NCBI RefSeq assembly: GCF_018449545.1
Contig: NZ_JAAVUR010000006.1
Coordinates: forward strand, 124,001 to 188,000
Length of the DNA: 64,000 nucleotides
Reading direction: 5' to 3'
Origin: Granulicella sp. dw_53
Lineage (GTDB): Bacteria; Acidobacteriota; Terriglobia; Terriglobales; Acidobacteriaceae
In this document: positions 43,996-52,364 of the stretch, piece after piece
How the letters are laid out: the number at the start of each line of letters is the position of its first letter
Position numbering within the stretch: the first letter of the stretch is position 1
Notes under the pieces: generated by a model
Seen by the model: only the letters and a program-made list of their open reading frames with translations
What the model was told of the DNA's origin: nothing
Database searches by the model: none
Translations under genes and position numbers: made by a program

Positions 43996-44403
43996 AAGAA
44001 GGAACTACATTCTTACAGATATTCACTTTCCTTTATTCCAATTTCCATAAAGACGAATGGCGTTATTGCATGTACCAAAACGGAACAATCAAAATGCGCC
44101 GAGACGCATGTGAGAACGATGTAAAGATTCGTGCGAGATTCGCGATTTTGCCGCCGTCGAACTTAAGGGGGTGTGATCAATTTTGACCACCCAATTCGAC
44201 GGTTGTGCATTGGTCCTCCAATTGCAATTCCAGCTTTCACTACCGCATTTGACTCCCCTGATTCACAGCCATTCAGCTTTCGGGCCCCTTAGGTGATTTT
44301 CTTTGATGAGGCTCTGATGCGGAGGCTTGAAAGAAATGCCGTTAAGAATCGATTTGCGATCCAGAGCAGGTTTCACCGGTTCAATTCTCTAGGAGTAACT
44401 TCT
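43996..44403. other. 408-bp promoter region of the TonB-dependent receptor
   Basis: Lower GC than the flanks. Upstream of both rlmH (minus) and the receptor (plus). It contains GTGTGATCAATTTTGACCAC (44171-44190), an imperfect dyad I could not confirm as an operator, and TAGGAG eight bases before the receptor ATG at 44404. The open frame from 44293 has no signal peptide at its own start and is not used. Confidence 0.45.
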
Positions 44404-47400
44404 ATGCGTTTGAGAGCTTTAATGATAGTGCTTGTAACTTCTATGGTTTTGGTGGGCGCGGCTGTCGCGCAGACGAGCAAAGGTATTCTGGCCGGAGTCG
44501 TACGCGACTCAACAGGCGCTGTGATTGCCAACGCAACCATTACCGCGGTGAATGAGGAGAGTGGCGAGACCCGCGAGACCCGGTCGCTTGGAGATGGAGC
44601 CTACCGCATTGAAGCGTTGACCGCCGGACGGTATAAGATCACGAGCTCGCAGTCGGGCTTCAACGTCTCCCAGGCTTCTGGTCTAAATGTTCGCCCTTCC
44701 ATTGTTACAAGCTACGACATTCTTCTTAACACAGGCTCGGCCAGCGCAACGGTTACGGTAGAAGCAACTTCGGCTGGCATCAATACTGTGAACGGCCAGC
44801 TTGCGGGAGTTGTCGGGAGAGAGGAGCTTAAGTTCCTTCCAATCTTCTCGCTCAACCCGATCGACCTTGCGACGACGGTCGCCGGTGTTCAGATAGTGAG
44901 CCAGGGAGCCGGCTTCAGTAATGGAACGAACATCCAGGTCAATGGAGCTCGTCCCCGCGCGAACAACTTTCTTTTGGACGGTCAGGAGATCAACGATGTG
45001 GGAATCGGAGGGCAAGCCTTTCAACCCCAGATTCCAGATATATTTCAGTCGGAGACTGTGATCACCAACAACGCCTCTGCCGAGTATGGACGCGCGGGTG
45101 GCGCAGTCGTAAACATGATTACGAAGGCTGGACTCAATCAATTTCATGGAACGGTCTTCGAGCGTTACGACGGCTCCGGTCTGAATGCCCTCGATGGCGT
45201 AACGCGACAGGGTAAGGTGAGCGGAACGCCACCTCCGGGATACGTTCCCCCCGTGAAGGCGCGCTTCGATCAACACATCTATGGCTTTACATTCGGTGGC
45301 CCAATTATCAAGGACAAGCTCTTCGCCTTCGGAGCTCTTCAGATCTCGCGTCTGTATGGAAAAGAGACTCCGAGCCGTCTGGAACTCCCTGACCAGAATG
45401 GCTATAACGTACTGCAGCAGATCGGCGGGCCTCAGGTTGCTTTGCTGGATAGCTACCTTAGCAATGGCGACTACCTGAAGAGTTACGTCGCGTTTCCTGG
45501 ATCGGGTACTGTCTCCACCATCAACGTAGGTCCCCAACCAGGCTGCCCGGCGTCAGGCTGCATCGTCACGACCGGATACTTTCAGAGGCAGAACGCTGAC
45601 CAGAGCAATCCAGACACACAGTGGACCTACCGCGTCGACTTCAACCCCCGCGAAAAAGATAATTTTTCCTTTCGCTATCTGCATGATCGCCAGTCTTTAA
45701 CGCCGGACTTCTTCAATAACGGAAGCGCTCTCGTTGGCTTCGATACGCAGCAAGGTGGGCCGACCGAACTCGGTGCAGGAAACTGGACGCACGTCTTCAC
45801 CCCGAATATCGTCAACGAACTTCGCGGCTCCGAAGCTCGCCTTGGCTTTACGTTCTCTCCAACGGCAGCCACTTTAGCCAATCCTCTCAATGCACTGTCG
45901 ACTCTGAATATCGCGAATATTGCAGTGGACTCCGACGGCGCTTCCTCCCTTGGTCCGAATCAAAACTTCCCCCAGGGAAGACACGAAGATCTCTACCAGT
46001 TGCAGGATACGGTCGGAATCACAAAGGGGCGTCACTCCCTGCGAGTTGGCTTCGATATCGGCCGCATCATCGAGACGGATATCGTTCAACTCAACGCGAA
46101 AGGGACTCTCACCTTCAACAAGGGTGGAACCTATATCTCGGCGCTCGGCAACTTCCTGCAGAATCAACTGGGGCCGTCAGGCACGGCGACCAAGACCTTC
46201 GGAAATACGCGCATCGATCCCCACGGATGGCGCAGCGGCGTATTTGCGCAGGACGATATCAAGCTGTCCGGAGATCTTACTGTCAATGTCGGTATCCGCT
46301 ACGACTATCTGAGCAACCCTGCTAACTCGCTGCAGTTCCCTGGCGTGGATCCGACGAACATCTATCAGCCAATCAATACGGTGGTTAAGGTCAATAACGA
46401 TAAGAACAATATTGCGCCTCGTATCGGCTTCGCCTACTCTCCGCACACAGGCGGCTTTTTGGGTGATGGCAAGAACGTACTTCGCGGCGGCTTCGGAATC
46501 TTCTACGACAGCACGTTCAGCAATATCGTAACGAACAGCGCAGCATCTTCTCCCAACGCGGTGTCCGGTACTCTCACCTCCACGACGGGGAACGGCCTCG
46601 CGAATGCGACGGGCCTGATTGGATCAATCTCTCCCAATTTGAGTGCCCAATCTTCGGTGACGAGCGAAGTCAATAATGCGGTCAACCCGGTAACTTATCA
46701 GTACAACCTGGGGGTGGAAAGGCAAGTTACTGGAGCGACCTCTATTGCTGTGCGCTATGTGGGTAGTTTGGGTAAGAAACTCTTTGCCAACCAACAGTAC
46801 AACTACTTCGCCAATGGAGCGCGGCTCAATCCAAATCGGGGCGTGATTATTGCACGGGGAAACTTCGCCGGATCCAACTACAATGGTGTTCAGGTTGAAG
46901 GAACACATGCGTTCTCGCATGGATTCCAGATCAACGCCAACTATACCTACAGCAAGAACCTGGACAATGGCTCGGAGATCTTTGCAGCCACCGGCGTTCA
47001 GACGTCCTACACTGCCGACCTTTCTCCTCAAGGCCGCCGTCAGGACTATGCAAACTCCGGATACGATCACCGCCACTATGTCTCTGTGAGCTATGTCTGG
47101 TCACCGGCTGGATTTCGGTCGGATAACTTCGCTGCCAACGCGCTGCTGGGACTCTTTACCAGGCACTGGACGCTGTCGGGTGTCGAGCAGTTCCAGAGCG
47201 GTACCTACACATCGTTCAACGCGGCCGGTCTGGATACGAACGGAGATGGAAGCGCTGCTAATGATCGGCCGATGTTGGGGAATAGAAGCGCTCCCCTCGA
47301 TACGGGTGGAATCGATGGTGGGCTCATTGATGCAACGCCTGGTGTCTATTACGACATCGCGAATGCTCTCAATACAACGGGAAATTTGATCCCTGTTGAT

Positions 47401-47745
47401 CCAGGTACGGTACACTGGCTCGTTCCTTATGGACCTCAGAACCAATTCCTCCGCCAGGAGATCGGCAGGAATAGCTTCTCTAATCCAGGCACCACGCGGA
47501 ACGATATCGCACTTGAAAAGGGTATCGGTCTGTCGTATCTGCACTTCGAGCGCGGTCGGCTTATCCTCCGCGGTGAAGTACAGAACATCGGCAACCACAA
47601 CGATGTCGGTATTCTCGACACCAACGTCTTGGATATCGGCAGTGGCAACTACCTGAACACCTCGAACGCACGTCAGCCAGGCAACTCCGGCGGACCTTCA
47701 CCAGGCGGTCGTCAGATTGTTCTCTGGGGCAAGGTAACCTTCTAG
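44404..47745 (+). CDS. Oar-like TonB-dependent receptor with N-terminal carboxypeptidase-regulatory domain
   Basis: About 1113 residues. Signal peptide (ALMIVLVTSMVLVGAAVAQ), CarboxypepD_reg domain ~26-105 (GILAGVVRDSTGAVIANATITAV... GDGAYRIEALTAGRYKI), plug ~130-240 (NGQLAGVVGREELKFLPIFSLNPIDLATTVAGV; NIQVNGARPRANNFLLDGQEINDVG), then a long beta barrel ending in a terminal Phe (VLWGKVTF). This layout is the Oar/SusC-like receptor expanded in Acidobacteriota; the ligand is probably an oligosaccharide or peptide (inference). TAGGAG is eight bases before the ATG. A terminator follows. It may be energised by the TonB-type protein at 36725-38155. Confidence 0.94.
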   Translation: MRLRALMIVLVTSMVLVGAAVAQTSKGILAGVVRDSTGAVIANATITAVNEESGETRETRSLGDGAYRIEALTAGRYKITSSQSGFNVSQASGLNVRPSIVTSYDILLNTGSASATVTVEATSAGINTVNGQLAGVVGREELKFLPIFSLNPIDLATTVAGVQIVSQGAGFSNGTNIQVNGARPRANNFLLDGQEINDVGIGGQAFQPQIPDIFQSETVITNNASAEYGRAGGAVVNMITKAGLNQFHGTVFERYDGSGLNALDGVTRQGKVSGTPPPGYVPPVKARFDQHIYGFTFGGPIIKDKLFAFGALQISRLYGKETPSRLELPDQNGYNVLQQIGGPQVALLDSYLSNGDYLKSYVAFPGSGTVSTINVGPQPGCPASGCIVTTGYFQRQNADQSNPDTQWTYRVDFNPREKDNFSFRYLHDRQSLTPDFFNNGSALVGFDTQQGGPTELGAGNWTHVFTPNIVNELRGSEARLGFTFSPTAATLANPLNALSTLNIANIAVDSDGASSLGPNQNFPQGRHEDLYQLQDTVGITKGRHSLRVGFDIGRIIETDIVQLNAKGTLTFNKGGTYISALGNFLQNQLGPSGTATKTFGNTRIDPHGWRSGVFAQDDIKLSGDLTVNVGIRYDYLSNPANSLQFPGVDPTNIYQPINTVVKVNNDKNNIAPRIGFAYSPHTGGFLGDGKNVLRGGFGIFYDSTFSNIVTNSAASSPNAVSGTLTSTTGNGLANATGLIGSISPNLSAQSSVTSEVNNAVNPVTYQYNLGVERQVTGATSIAVRYVGSLGKKLFANQQYNYFANGARLNPNRGVIIARGNFAGSNYNGVQVEGTHAFSHGFQINANYTYSKNLDNGSEIFAATGVQTSYTADLSPQGRRQDYANSGYDHRHYVSVSYVWSPAGFRSDNFAANALLGLFTRHWTLSGVEQFQSGTYTSFNAAGLDTNGDGSAANDRPMLGNRSAPLDTGGIDGGLIDATPGVYYDIANALNTTGNLIPVDPGTVHWLVPYGPQNQFLRQEIGRNSFSNPGTTRNDIALEKGIGLSYLHFERGRLILRGEVQNIGNHNDVGILDTNVLDIGSGNYLNTSNARQPGNSGGPSPGGRQIVLWGKVTF

Positions 47746-47770
47746 ACGATGATGACGTTTCAAAAAGAAG

Positions 47771-47790
47771 AGGCACCCAACTGGGTGCCT
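47771..47790 (+). terminator. Terminator after the TonB-dependent receptor
   Basis: Perfect 9-bp inverted repeat AGGCACCCA/TGGGTGCCT with a two-base AC loop, then ATTCTTTAT. 25 bases after the stop. It may also serve the convergent rsfS gene at 47858. Confidence 0.8.
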
Positions 47791-47857
47791 ATTCTTTATG
47801 AAGTTCGATATATTTCTATTCGCTCAACGCTGCTCTTTGGAGAGCCTGATTTAGCTC

Positions 47858-48445
47858 TTACGACTTCGATTTTTTCGTTACTACTTTCTTTGCTGCCTTC
47901 TTCGCTACTTTCGTTGTTGCTTTTTTGACGGCTACTTTCGCGGCTGTCTTGGTAGCTTTTTTTAGCGATACTTTTGCCGGGGGTGAAGGTTTTGCTGGAG
48001 CAGCGTTCTTGGTTGCTTTCGCTGCAGTCTTCTTAGCCGGCGCCTTGGCGCGGTTGGCTGCGATGCGCTCCTTCAGTTCGGTGTTGAGGTCTTCTACGCT
48101 GATGGTGGTCGCGGACTTGCGGAGGCGTTCGAGGCCATAGAAGGCTCGCTTCTCGGCGGAGAAGACGTGGACGATGAAGTCGACGTAGTCCATCAGGATC
48201 CACTCGCCCTGACGGCGACCTTCGACGGAGTTCGGGTAGGTGCCGAAGTCGCGCTTCAGGCGGATCTCGATCTCGTCGGTGATGGCGACGTTCTGGCGGT
48301 CGTTGGTTCCGTTGCAGATGAGGAAGTAGTCGGTGAGGCCGCTTTCGGCTGGGTCGAGAGCGAGGATGCGGATGTCTTCGGCTTTTTTATCTTCGCAGGC
48401 GGCGGCAGCGGCGAGAAGCAACTCGTAGCTTTCGATTGAGGGCAT
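47858..48445 (-). CDS. rsfS: Ribosomal silencing factor RsfS with a Lys/Ala-rich tail
   Basis: Binds ribosomal protein uL14 and blocks subunit joining in starvation. The N-terminal ~110 residues are the RsfS/DUF143 domain (DKKAEDIRILALDPAESGLTDYFLICNGTNDRQNVAITDEIEIRLKRDFGTYPNSVEGRRQGEWILMDYVDFIVHVFSAEKRAFYGLERL). Beyond it is a ~70-residue Lys/Ala/Pro tail like a histone H1 C-terminus (AKKTAAKATKNAAPAKP, VKKATTKVAKKAAKKVV). Usual RsfS proteins end at ~105-130 residues. The tail would be disordered, strongly basic and able to bind nucleic acid (inference). nadD is divergent. Confidence 0.93.
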   Translation of the reverse strand: MPSIESYELLLAAAAACEDKKAEDIRILALDPAESGLTDYFLICNGTNDRQNVAITDEIEIRLKRDFGTYPNSVEGRRQGEWILMDYVDFIVHVFSAEKRAFYGLERLRKSATTISVEDLNTELKERIAANRAKAPAKKTAAKATKNAAPAKPSPPAKVSLKKATKTAAKVAVKKATTKVAKKAAKKVVTKKSKS

Positions 48446-48576
48446 GGTGCTCCTTGAGCCCTTATGGTATCGGGTTGCGGGTGGGGATGCCAGTTCTGTG
48501 CTGTTTGTTACGAGATCGTTTGCGGATAGTTGCCTCTGGCTATCGATGCGGACGAGCCGTAGGGTAGCCTTGTTCC

Positions 48577-49209
48577 ATGCGCGTAGCTCTGTTTGGCGGC
48601 ACCTTTGATCCGGTTCATCGCGGGCATCTGGCGATCGCTGCTGCTGCGGCGGATGCGTTTGCGCTGGAGCGGGTGCTGTTTGCTCCGGCGGGAAGGCAGC
48701 CGTTGAAGCCGGAGGGAACTCCTACGCCGTTTGCGGACAGGTTGGCGATGGTTGCGCTCGCTTGCGAGGCCGATGCGCGGTTCGCGGTGTCAGAGGTGGA
48801 CGCTCCGCGGGTGGATGAGGCTCCCAACTACACGGTGGATACGGTTGCGGCGCTGCGGCGGGAGATGCCGGAGGCTGCGGTGTTCGTGCTGGTGGGCGCG
48901 GACAGCTTTCTGGGGCTGCGGCGCTGGCACCAGCCGGAGAGGCTGCTGGAGATGGCGGAGTGGATCGTGGCCAGCCGTCCCGGGTTCTCGCTGGAAGATC
49001 TTTCTTCGCTGGCGTTGACTCCGGAGCAGATTGGGCGGGTGCATCTGCTGCGCGGGGTGCATGAGGATGTCTCGGCCAGCGAGCTGCGGCGGCGGCTGTC
49101 CCAGGGGGATGCTTGTGCGGAGCTGCTGCCGGGGGCGGTGCTGGGTTATATCCGGGAGCGTGGGCTCTACCTTGCCCCCTCCCCCCCCGGGGGGGGTATT
49201 TGGGCGTAG
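48577..49209 (+). CDS. nadD: Nicotinate-nucleotide adenylyltransferase NadD, with a repeat-encoded C-terminus
   Basis: Adenylates nicotinate mononucleotide in NAD synthesis. 210 residues. Nucleotidyltransferase motifs GGTFDPVHRGHLAIA (HxGH site) and SASELRRRL (ISSTxxR equivalent), plus VLVGADSFLGLRRWHQPERLLEMAEWIVASRPGF. The family normally ends in a motif like YIRERGLY, which is present at ~196-203, but the frame then continues LAPSPPGGGIWA, and those codons are a C/G-tract palindrome (C5-T-C8-G8, 49175-49196). The tail is therefore contributed by a repeat, and the tract could slip. Divergent from rsfS. Confidence 0.94.
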   Translation: MRVALFGGTFDPVHRGHLAIAAAAADAFALERVLFAPAGRQPLKPEGTPTPFADRLAMVALACEADARFAVSEVDAPRVDEAPNYTVDTVAALRREMPEAAVFVLVGADSFLGLRRWHQPERLLEMAEWIVASRPGFSLEDLSSLALTPEQIGRVHLLRGVHEDVSASELRRRLSQGDACAELLPGAVLGYIRERGLYLAPSPPGGGIWA

Positions 49210-49402
49210 CCGTTTATTTGCATATGCTTATGGGCCCTTATCGCCCGTAAGTATAGGATTCTAAACGGGTTGTGTCCAAATACTTCAGCCAGCTTGGGTT
49301 ACGTCTCCTTTTTTGTGTTAAATGCGGAAGGCCCCGACCTTTGACGGGGCTTTTTGTCTCTAGTTCTATTTTATGGATTTGGGTGAAACTAAAGTGCCAC
49401 TT
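49181..49402 (-). repeat. Conserved intergenic element E2 (candidate structured RNA, copy 2)
   Basis: Same block order as E1, read on the minus strand: AAGTGGCACTTTAGTT (49402-49387, identical 16 bases); 13 variable bases, same length as in E1; TAAAATAGAACTAGAGA (49373-49357, one difference from E1); a GCCCCG/CGGGGC hairpin (49331-49350) with an entirely different sequence from E1; GTAACCCA then GCTGGCTGAAGTATT (49302-49279); ACGGCTACGCCC; and a C8/G8 palindrome (49181-49196). Read on the plus strand, the hairpin plus TTTTT is a good terminator for nadD. Confidence 0.5.
49331..49355 (+). terminator. Intrinsic terminator after nadD, within element E2
   Basis: GCCCCG-loop-CGGGGC followed by five T on the plus strand. 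122 bases past the nadD stop. The hairpin overlaps E2, so its conservation there could be for termination, for the proposed RNA, or both. Confidence 0.7.
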
Positions 49403-49561
49403 TTTATAAAGTTTTATCTGTTGATGGGTGGTAGTTTAGCTGGGTTTTATGTGGGTGGTGGGGGTTGACAGTTTTTTGGTGGGATAGTGATGACGAAGGT
49501 GGGTCTTCGGGTGGTTAGGAAGGGAGAAATGGTCGGGCTTTGTGGGCTGGGAAAGGAGTGC

Positions 49562-49642
49562 GGTCGGGCTTTGCCCGATACCCCACCCTATCCGACGATG
49601 AGACTGTCGGAAAGGATGGGGCACCCGCGTTGTGCTGCTGCC
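49562..49642 (-). repeat. Dispersed tandem-hairpin repeat, copy D
   Basis: Reverse orientation of the family in copies A-C: plus strand GGTCGGGCTTTGCCCGA (second hairpin CGGGC-TTT-GCCCG), then CCCCACCCTATCCGAC, loop, GTCGGAAAGGATGGGG, then CACCCGCGTTGTGCTGCT. Its outer flank is the exact complement of the copy B flank over about 22 bases. 3' to nadD, 330 bases before the GH2 gene. Confidence 0.75.
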
Positions 49643-49741
49643 AGATGTGTAGCTGCCGCTGTATGCTGGTCCGACCAAAGGTTACAGAGTGGTTCGCCGG
49701 TTACAGAGCGATTGCTGTCATGTTCGGAGTCTCGCGAAGTT

Positions 49742-49890
49742 ATCATCCTGGTCTATGTTTTTGTCATCCTGGCCTGACATTTTTGTGACCCCCGGTCTGT
49801 GTTTTGTCACCCCTGCTTGATGTTTGGTCGTTCTGGCCTGACGTTTGGTTATCCCGGCCTTGCGGTTTGTCATTCTGGCCTGATGTTATT
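49742..49890 (+). repeat. Seven-unit degenerate 21-bp tandem repeat upstream of the GH2 gene
   Basis: Units begin at 49742, 49763, 49785, 49806, 49827, 49848 and 49869, each 21-22 bp, with consensus near GTCATCCTGGCCTGATGTTT. Only the CTGG/CCGG core, the central CTTGA/CCTGA and the TTTG-like ends are fixed; single units differ from the consensus at 3-8 positions. There are no spacers, so it is not a CRISPR. It ends 82 bases before the GH2 start. The remaining 49643-49741 and 49891-49954 hold no gene; a TTTCGTGATGCTGT direct repeat lies at ~49915 and ~49940. Confidence 0.7.
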
Positions 49891-49972
49891 GCCTGTGCGG
49901 ATCGCCGTTTCTTTCGTGATGCTGTGCAAATCAACGTTCGTTTCGTGATGCTGTATGAGGAGAGTTGAACGT

Positions 49973-51844
49973 ATGTCACTGTTTTCCCGGATGTTCCGCA
50001 GTCTTGCGCGAACCGGCTTGATTGCGTCTGCCGGCCTGTCGTTGCCCTTGGCTGCCTTGGCCCAGGAGCCGCTGAAGACTCTCCTCGTGGATGTCGACCA
50101 CCGCGCTGCCACCAGCCTCAACGGCGATTGGCATTACCTTGTGGATCAGCCGCCTGGCCGCAGTCTTTATACCTCTGAGGGCAAGGTTCGGGACAATGGG
50201 TATGCGCTCAACACGCACCCTATTATCGACATCGATAAGGGCGCACACAACGAAGAGTACGACTTTGCCTCGGCTCCGACGCTCAAGGTTCCTGGCGACT
50301 GGAACACCCAGGACCCTACGCTCTTTCGCTATGAAGGCGTTCTCTGGTATCAGCGTGACTTTACTTATCAGCCCAAGGCTGAGTCCCGTACGTTCCTGCA
50401 CATCGGCGCGGCTAACTATCGCTCCTTCGTATGGGTCAACGAAAAGCGCATCTGCGATCACGAGGGCGGCTTCACTCCTTTTGACTGCGAGGTGACTGCT
50501 GTTCTTCGACCTGGCAACAACTTCGTGGTGATCGCGGTCGACTCGACACGCATGGTGGATGGCATTCCGTCGGTCGGCATCGACTGGTTCAACTACGGCG
50601 GTCTCACGCGGGACGTCTCGCTCATCGATGTGCCTAAGGCGTTCGTCGACGACTACGATATTCACCTGAAGCGTGGTACGACCGATCAGCTTACCGGCTA
50701 TATTCACGTCGAAGGCGCACCGGAGGGCACGACCGTCAACCTCTCCATCCCGGAGGTCGGTGCGACCGCCGCGCTCGAGACCGATGCCACCGGGCGCGCC
50801 CCGTTTACGCTGCAGACCAAAGCCCTCACGCTTTGGTCTCCGGAGTCTCCCAAGCTCTATAAGGTTCATATCGAGTCGGGCGTGGGCTCGCTCACGGATA
50901 CTCTTACGGACGAGATTGGCTTCCGCGATATTCGCGTGGAAGGAACCAAGATTCTGCTCAACGGGAAACCGATCTTCCTTCGTGGAGCCAACGAGCACGC
51001 TGAAGCGCCCTACCGCACCGGGCGCGTCTCCAACCAGAAGGACGTCGACAACATCTTCAGCTTTCTCAAAGAGCTGAACGCTAATTTTGTGCGACTCGCA
51101 CACTATCCTCACGACGAGCGCATGGAGCGCACGGCGGACCGTGACGGCATCATGGTGTGGTCGGAGATTCCGCTGTGGCAGCACATCTCCTTCGACAAGC
51201 CCGAGGTCTACGCCAAGGCGACTTTCATGCTGAACGAGATGATTCGGCGCGACCGCAACAAGGCGTCGGTCATCCTGTGGTCGGTCTCCAACGAGACGCC
51301 CAACAATCCGACTCGGACCAAGTTCCTGACCGAGCTCGCCAACGAGGCACGCAGGCTCGATCCGACGCGGCCGATCACCTCCGCTCTGCTCGGACCGAAG
51401 GCTAACGGGAACGAGATTGTGCAGGACGATCCCTTTACGGATGCTCTCGATGTGGTCGGACAGAACGAGTACGTCGGATGGTATGTGATGCGTCCCGAGG
51501 ACGCCGATAAGGTGCATTGGACGCTTCCGCAGAAGCCCATCCTCATCAGCGAGTTCGGCGCGGAGGCCAAGCAGGGACGCCACGGTGGGAAGAACGAGCG
51601 CTGGACCGAGGAGCAGCAGGTCAACGTCTTCGAGCACCAGTTCGTCATGTTCAGCAAGATTCCGCAGGTGCGCGGCCTGGTCCCCTGGATTCTCGCGGAC
51701 TTCCGCTCTCCTACGCGCAATATTCCCAAGCTTCAGGACGGATTTAATCGCAAGGGTCTTATCTCGGAAGATGGCAAGAAGAAGCTGGCTTTCTTCCAGT
51801 TCCAGAAGATCTACAAAGATAAATCTGTAGGCAAAGCGGAGTAA
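49973..51844 (+). CDS. Glycoside hydrolase family 2 protein (beta-galactosidase/glucuronidase-like), exported
   Basis: About 623 residues. Signal peptide (RSLARTGLIASAGLSLPLAALAQ), jelly-roll domain with LNGDWHYLVDQPPGRS and FTYQPKAESRTFLHIGAANYRSFVWVNEKRICDHEGGFTPFDCEVT, Ig-like domain, then a TIM barrel with GTKILLNGKPIFLRGANEHAE. Acid/base Glu ~441 in WSVSNETPN, nucleophile Glu ~527 in ILISEFGAEA. The layout fits GH2 enzymes acting on beta-linked sugars; specificity unresolved. The start at 49973 has GAGGAGAG eight bases upstream; an in-frame ATG at 49955 is possible. Tandem repeats lie upstream. Confidence 0.9.
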   Translation: MSLFSRMFRSLARTGLIASAGLSLPLAALAQEPLKTLLVDVDHRAATSLNGDWHYLVDQPPGRSLYTSEGKVRDNGYALNTHPIIDIDKGAHNEEYDFASAPTLKVPGDWNTQDPTLFRYEGVLWYQRDFTYQPKAESRTFLHIGAANYRSFVWVNEKRICDHEGGFTPFDCEVTAVLRPGNNFVVIAVDSTRMVDGIPSVGIDWFNYGGLTRDVSLIDVPKAFVDDYDIHLKRGTTDQLTGYIHVEGAPEGTTVNLSIPEVGATAALETDATGRAPFTLQTKALTLWSPESPKLYKVHIESGVGSLTDTLTDEIGFRDIRVEGTKILLNGKPIFLRGANEHAEAPYRTGRVSNQKDVDNIFSFLKELNANFVRLAHYPHDERMERTADRDGIMVWSEIPLWQHISFDKPEVYAKATFMLNEMIRRDRNKASVILWSVSNETPNNPTRTKFLTELANEARRLDPTRPITSALLGPKANGNEIVQDDPFTDALDVVGQNEYVGWYVMRPEDADKVHWTLPQKPILISEFGAEAKQGRHGGKNERWTEEQQVNVFEHQFVMFSKIPQVRGLVPWILADFRSPTRNIPKLQDGFNRKGLISEDGKKKLAFFQFQKIYKDKSVGKAE

Positions 51845-51976
51845 CTCTTGTCCTTGCTTCGTGCGGCTCGGTGATCCTCTTAAGCGCCTTGAGCCGCATG
51901 AAGCCTGGGAAAATGTAACGTTCAGCGGGCAGTAAACGGTGACGCCACCTGCATCCAACCAGCGCAGGAGCCTTCC

Positions 51977-52303
51977 ATGAAAGCTATTCCCTGGATCATC
52001 GCAGGAGCCGCCATCGGCGTCGCGGCAGTCGTCGTCCTCAATGCATCCTCACCGCAGCACTCGACCGGTCTCGATGACGTCGAAGATGCTGCCGACCGCA
52101 CCTTCCGTTGGGGCTCGAAGCAGCGTGCCTCCGGAGCTGGCTCGAGCATTCTGGGCAAGGTCAAAGAAGGCTTCGGGCGGGCCACTGGCGACGACGACCT
52201 CGCGGGAGAAGGCATTGGCGACCAAGTCGCCGGGTCCCTCAAGGATGCTGCGGGACAGGTAGCTCATGCGGCAGGCCAGACGATCCACGATTTGAATCGC
52301 TAG
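51977..52303 (+). CDS. CsbD-like protein with an N-terminal membrane anchor
   Basis: 108 residues. Signal-anchor helix IPWIIAGAAIGVAAVVVLN, a linker, and a CsbD-like segment (SSILGKVKEGFGRATGDDDLAGEGIGDQVAGSLKDAAGQVAHAAGQTIHDL). CsbD proteins are small helical stress proteins that are normally cytosolic and 60-70 residues long; the anchor here is unusual and suggests envelope localisation. AGGAG lies six bases before the ATG. It converges on tgt, with a hairpin between them. Confidence 0.75.
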   Translation: MKAIPWIIAGAAIGVAAVVVLNASSPQHSTGLDDVEDAADRTFRWGSKQRASGAGSSILGKVKEGFGRATGDDDLAGEGIGDQVAGSLKDAAGQVAHAAGQTIHDLNR

Positions 52304-52333
52304 GATTTAAGCGCAGACTTAGAGCAATTTCAA

Positions 52334-52362
52334 AGGGTCAGGGGGCGGTGCTCTCTGACCCT
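52334..52362. terminator. Shared hairpin between the CsbD-like gene and tgt
   Basis: AGGGTCAG (52334-52341) pairs with CTGACCCT (52355-52362) around a 13-base GC-rich loop; flanking A and T extend it. Three bases from the tgt stop. Bidirectional by position. Confidence 0.6.
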
Positions 52363-52364
52363 CT

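Noticed and set aside
44171..44190. Possible operator dyad upstream of the TonB-dependent receptor
   Set aside because: Only seven of twelve positions match between arms; below what I would expect for a real binding site.
49742..49890. CRISPR array
   Set aside because: Units are directly adjacent, diverged, 21-22 bp long and without spacers; no cas genes nearby.
49976..51958. 660-codon minus-strand frame antisense to the GH2 gene
   Set aside because: Shadow of the GH2 coding region; no domains, Arg/Leu/Val-rich, no ribosome-binding site.
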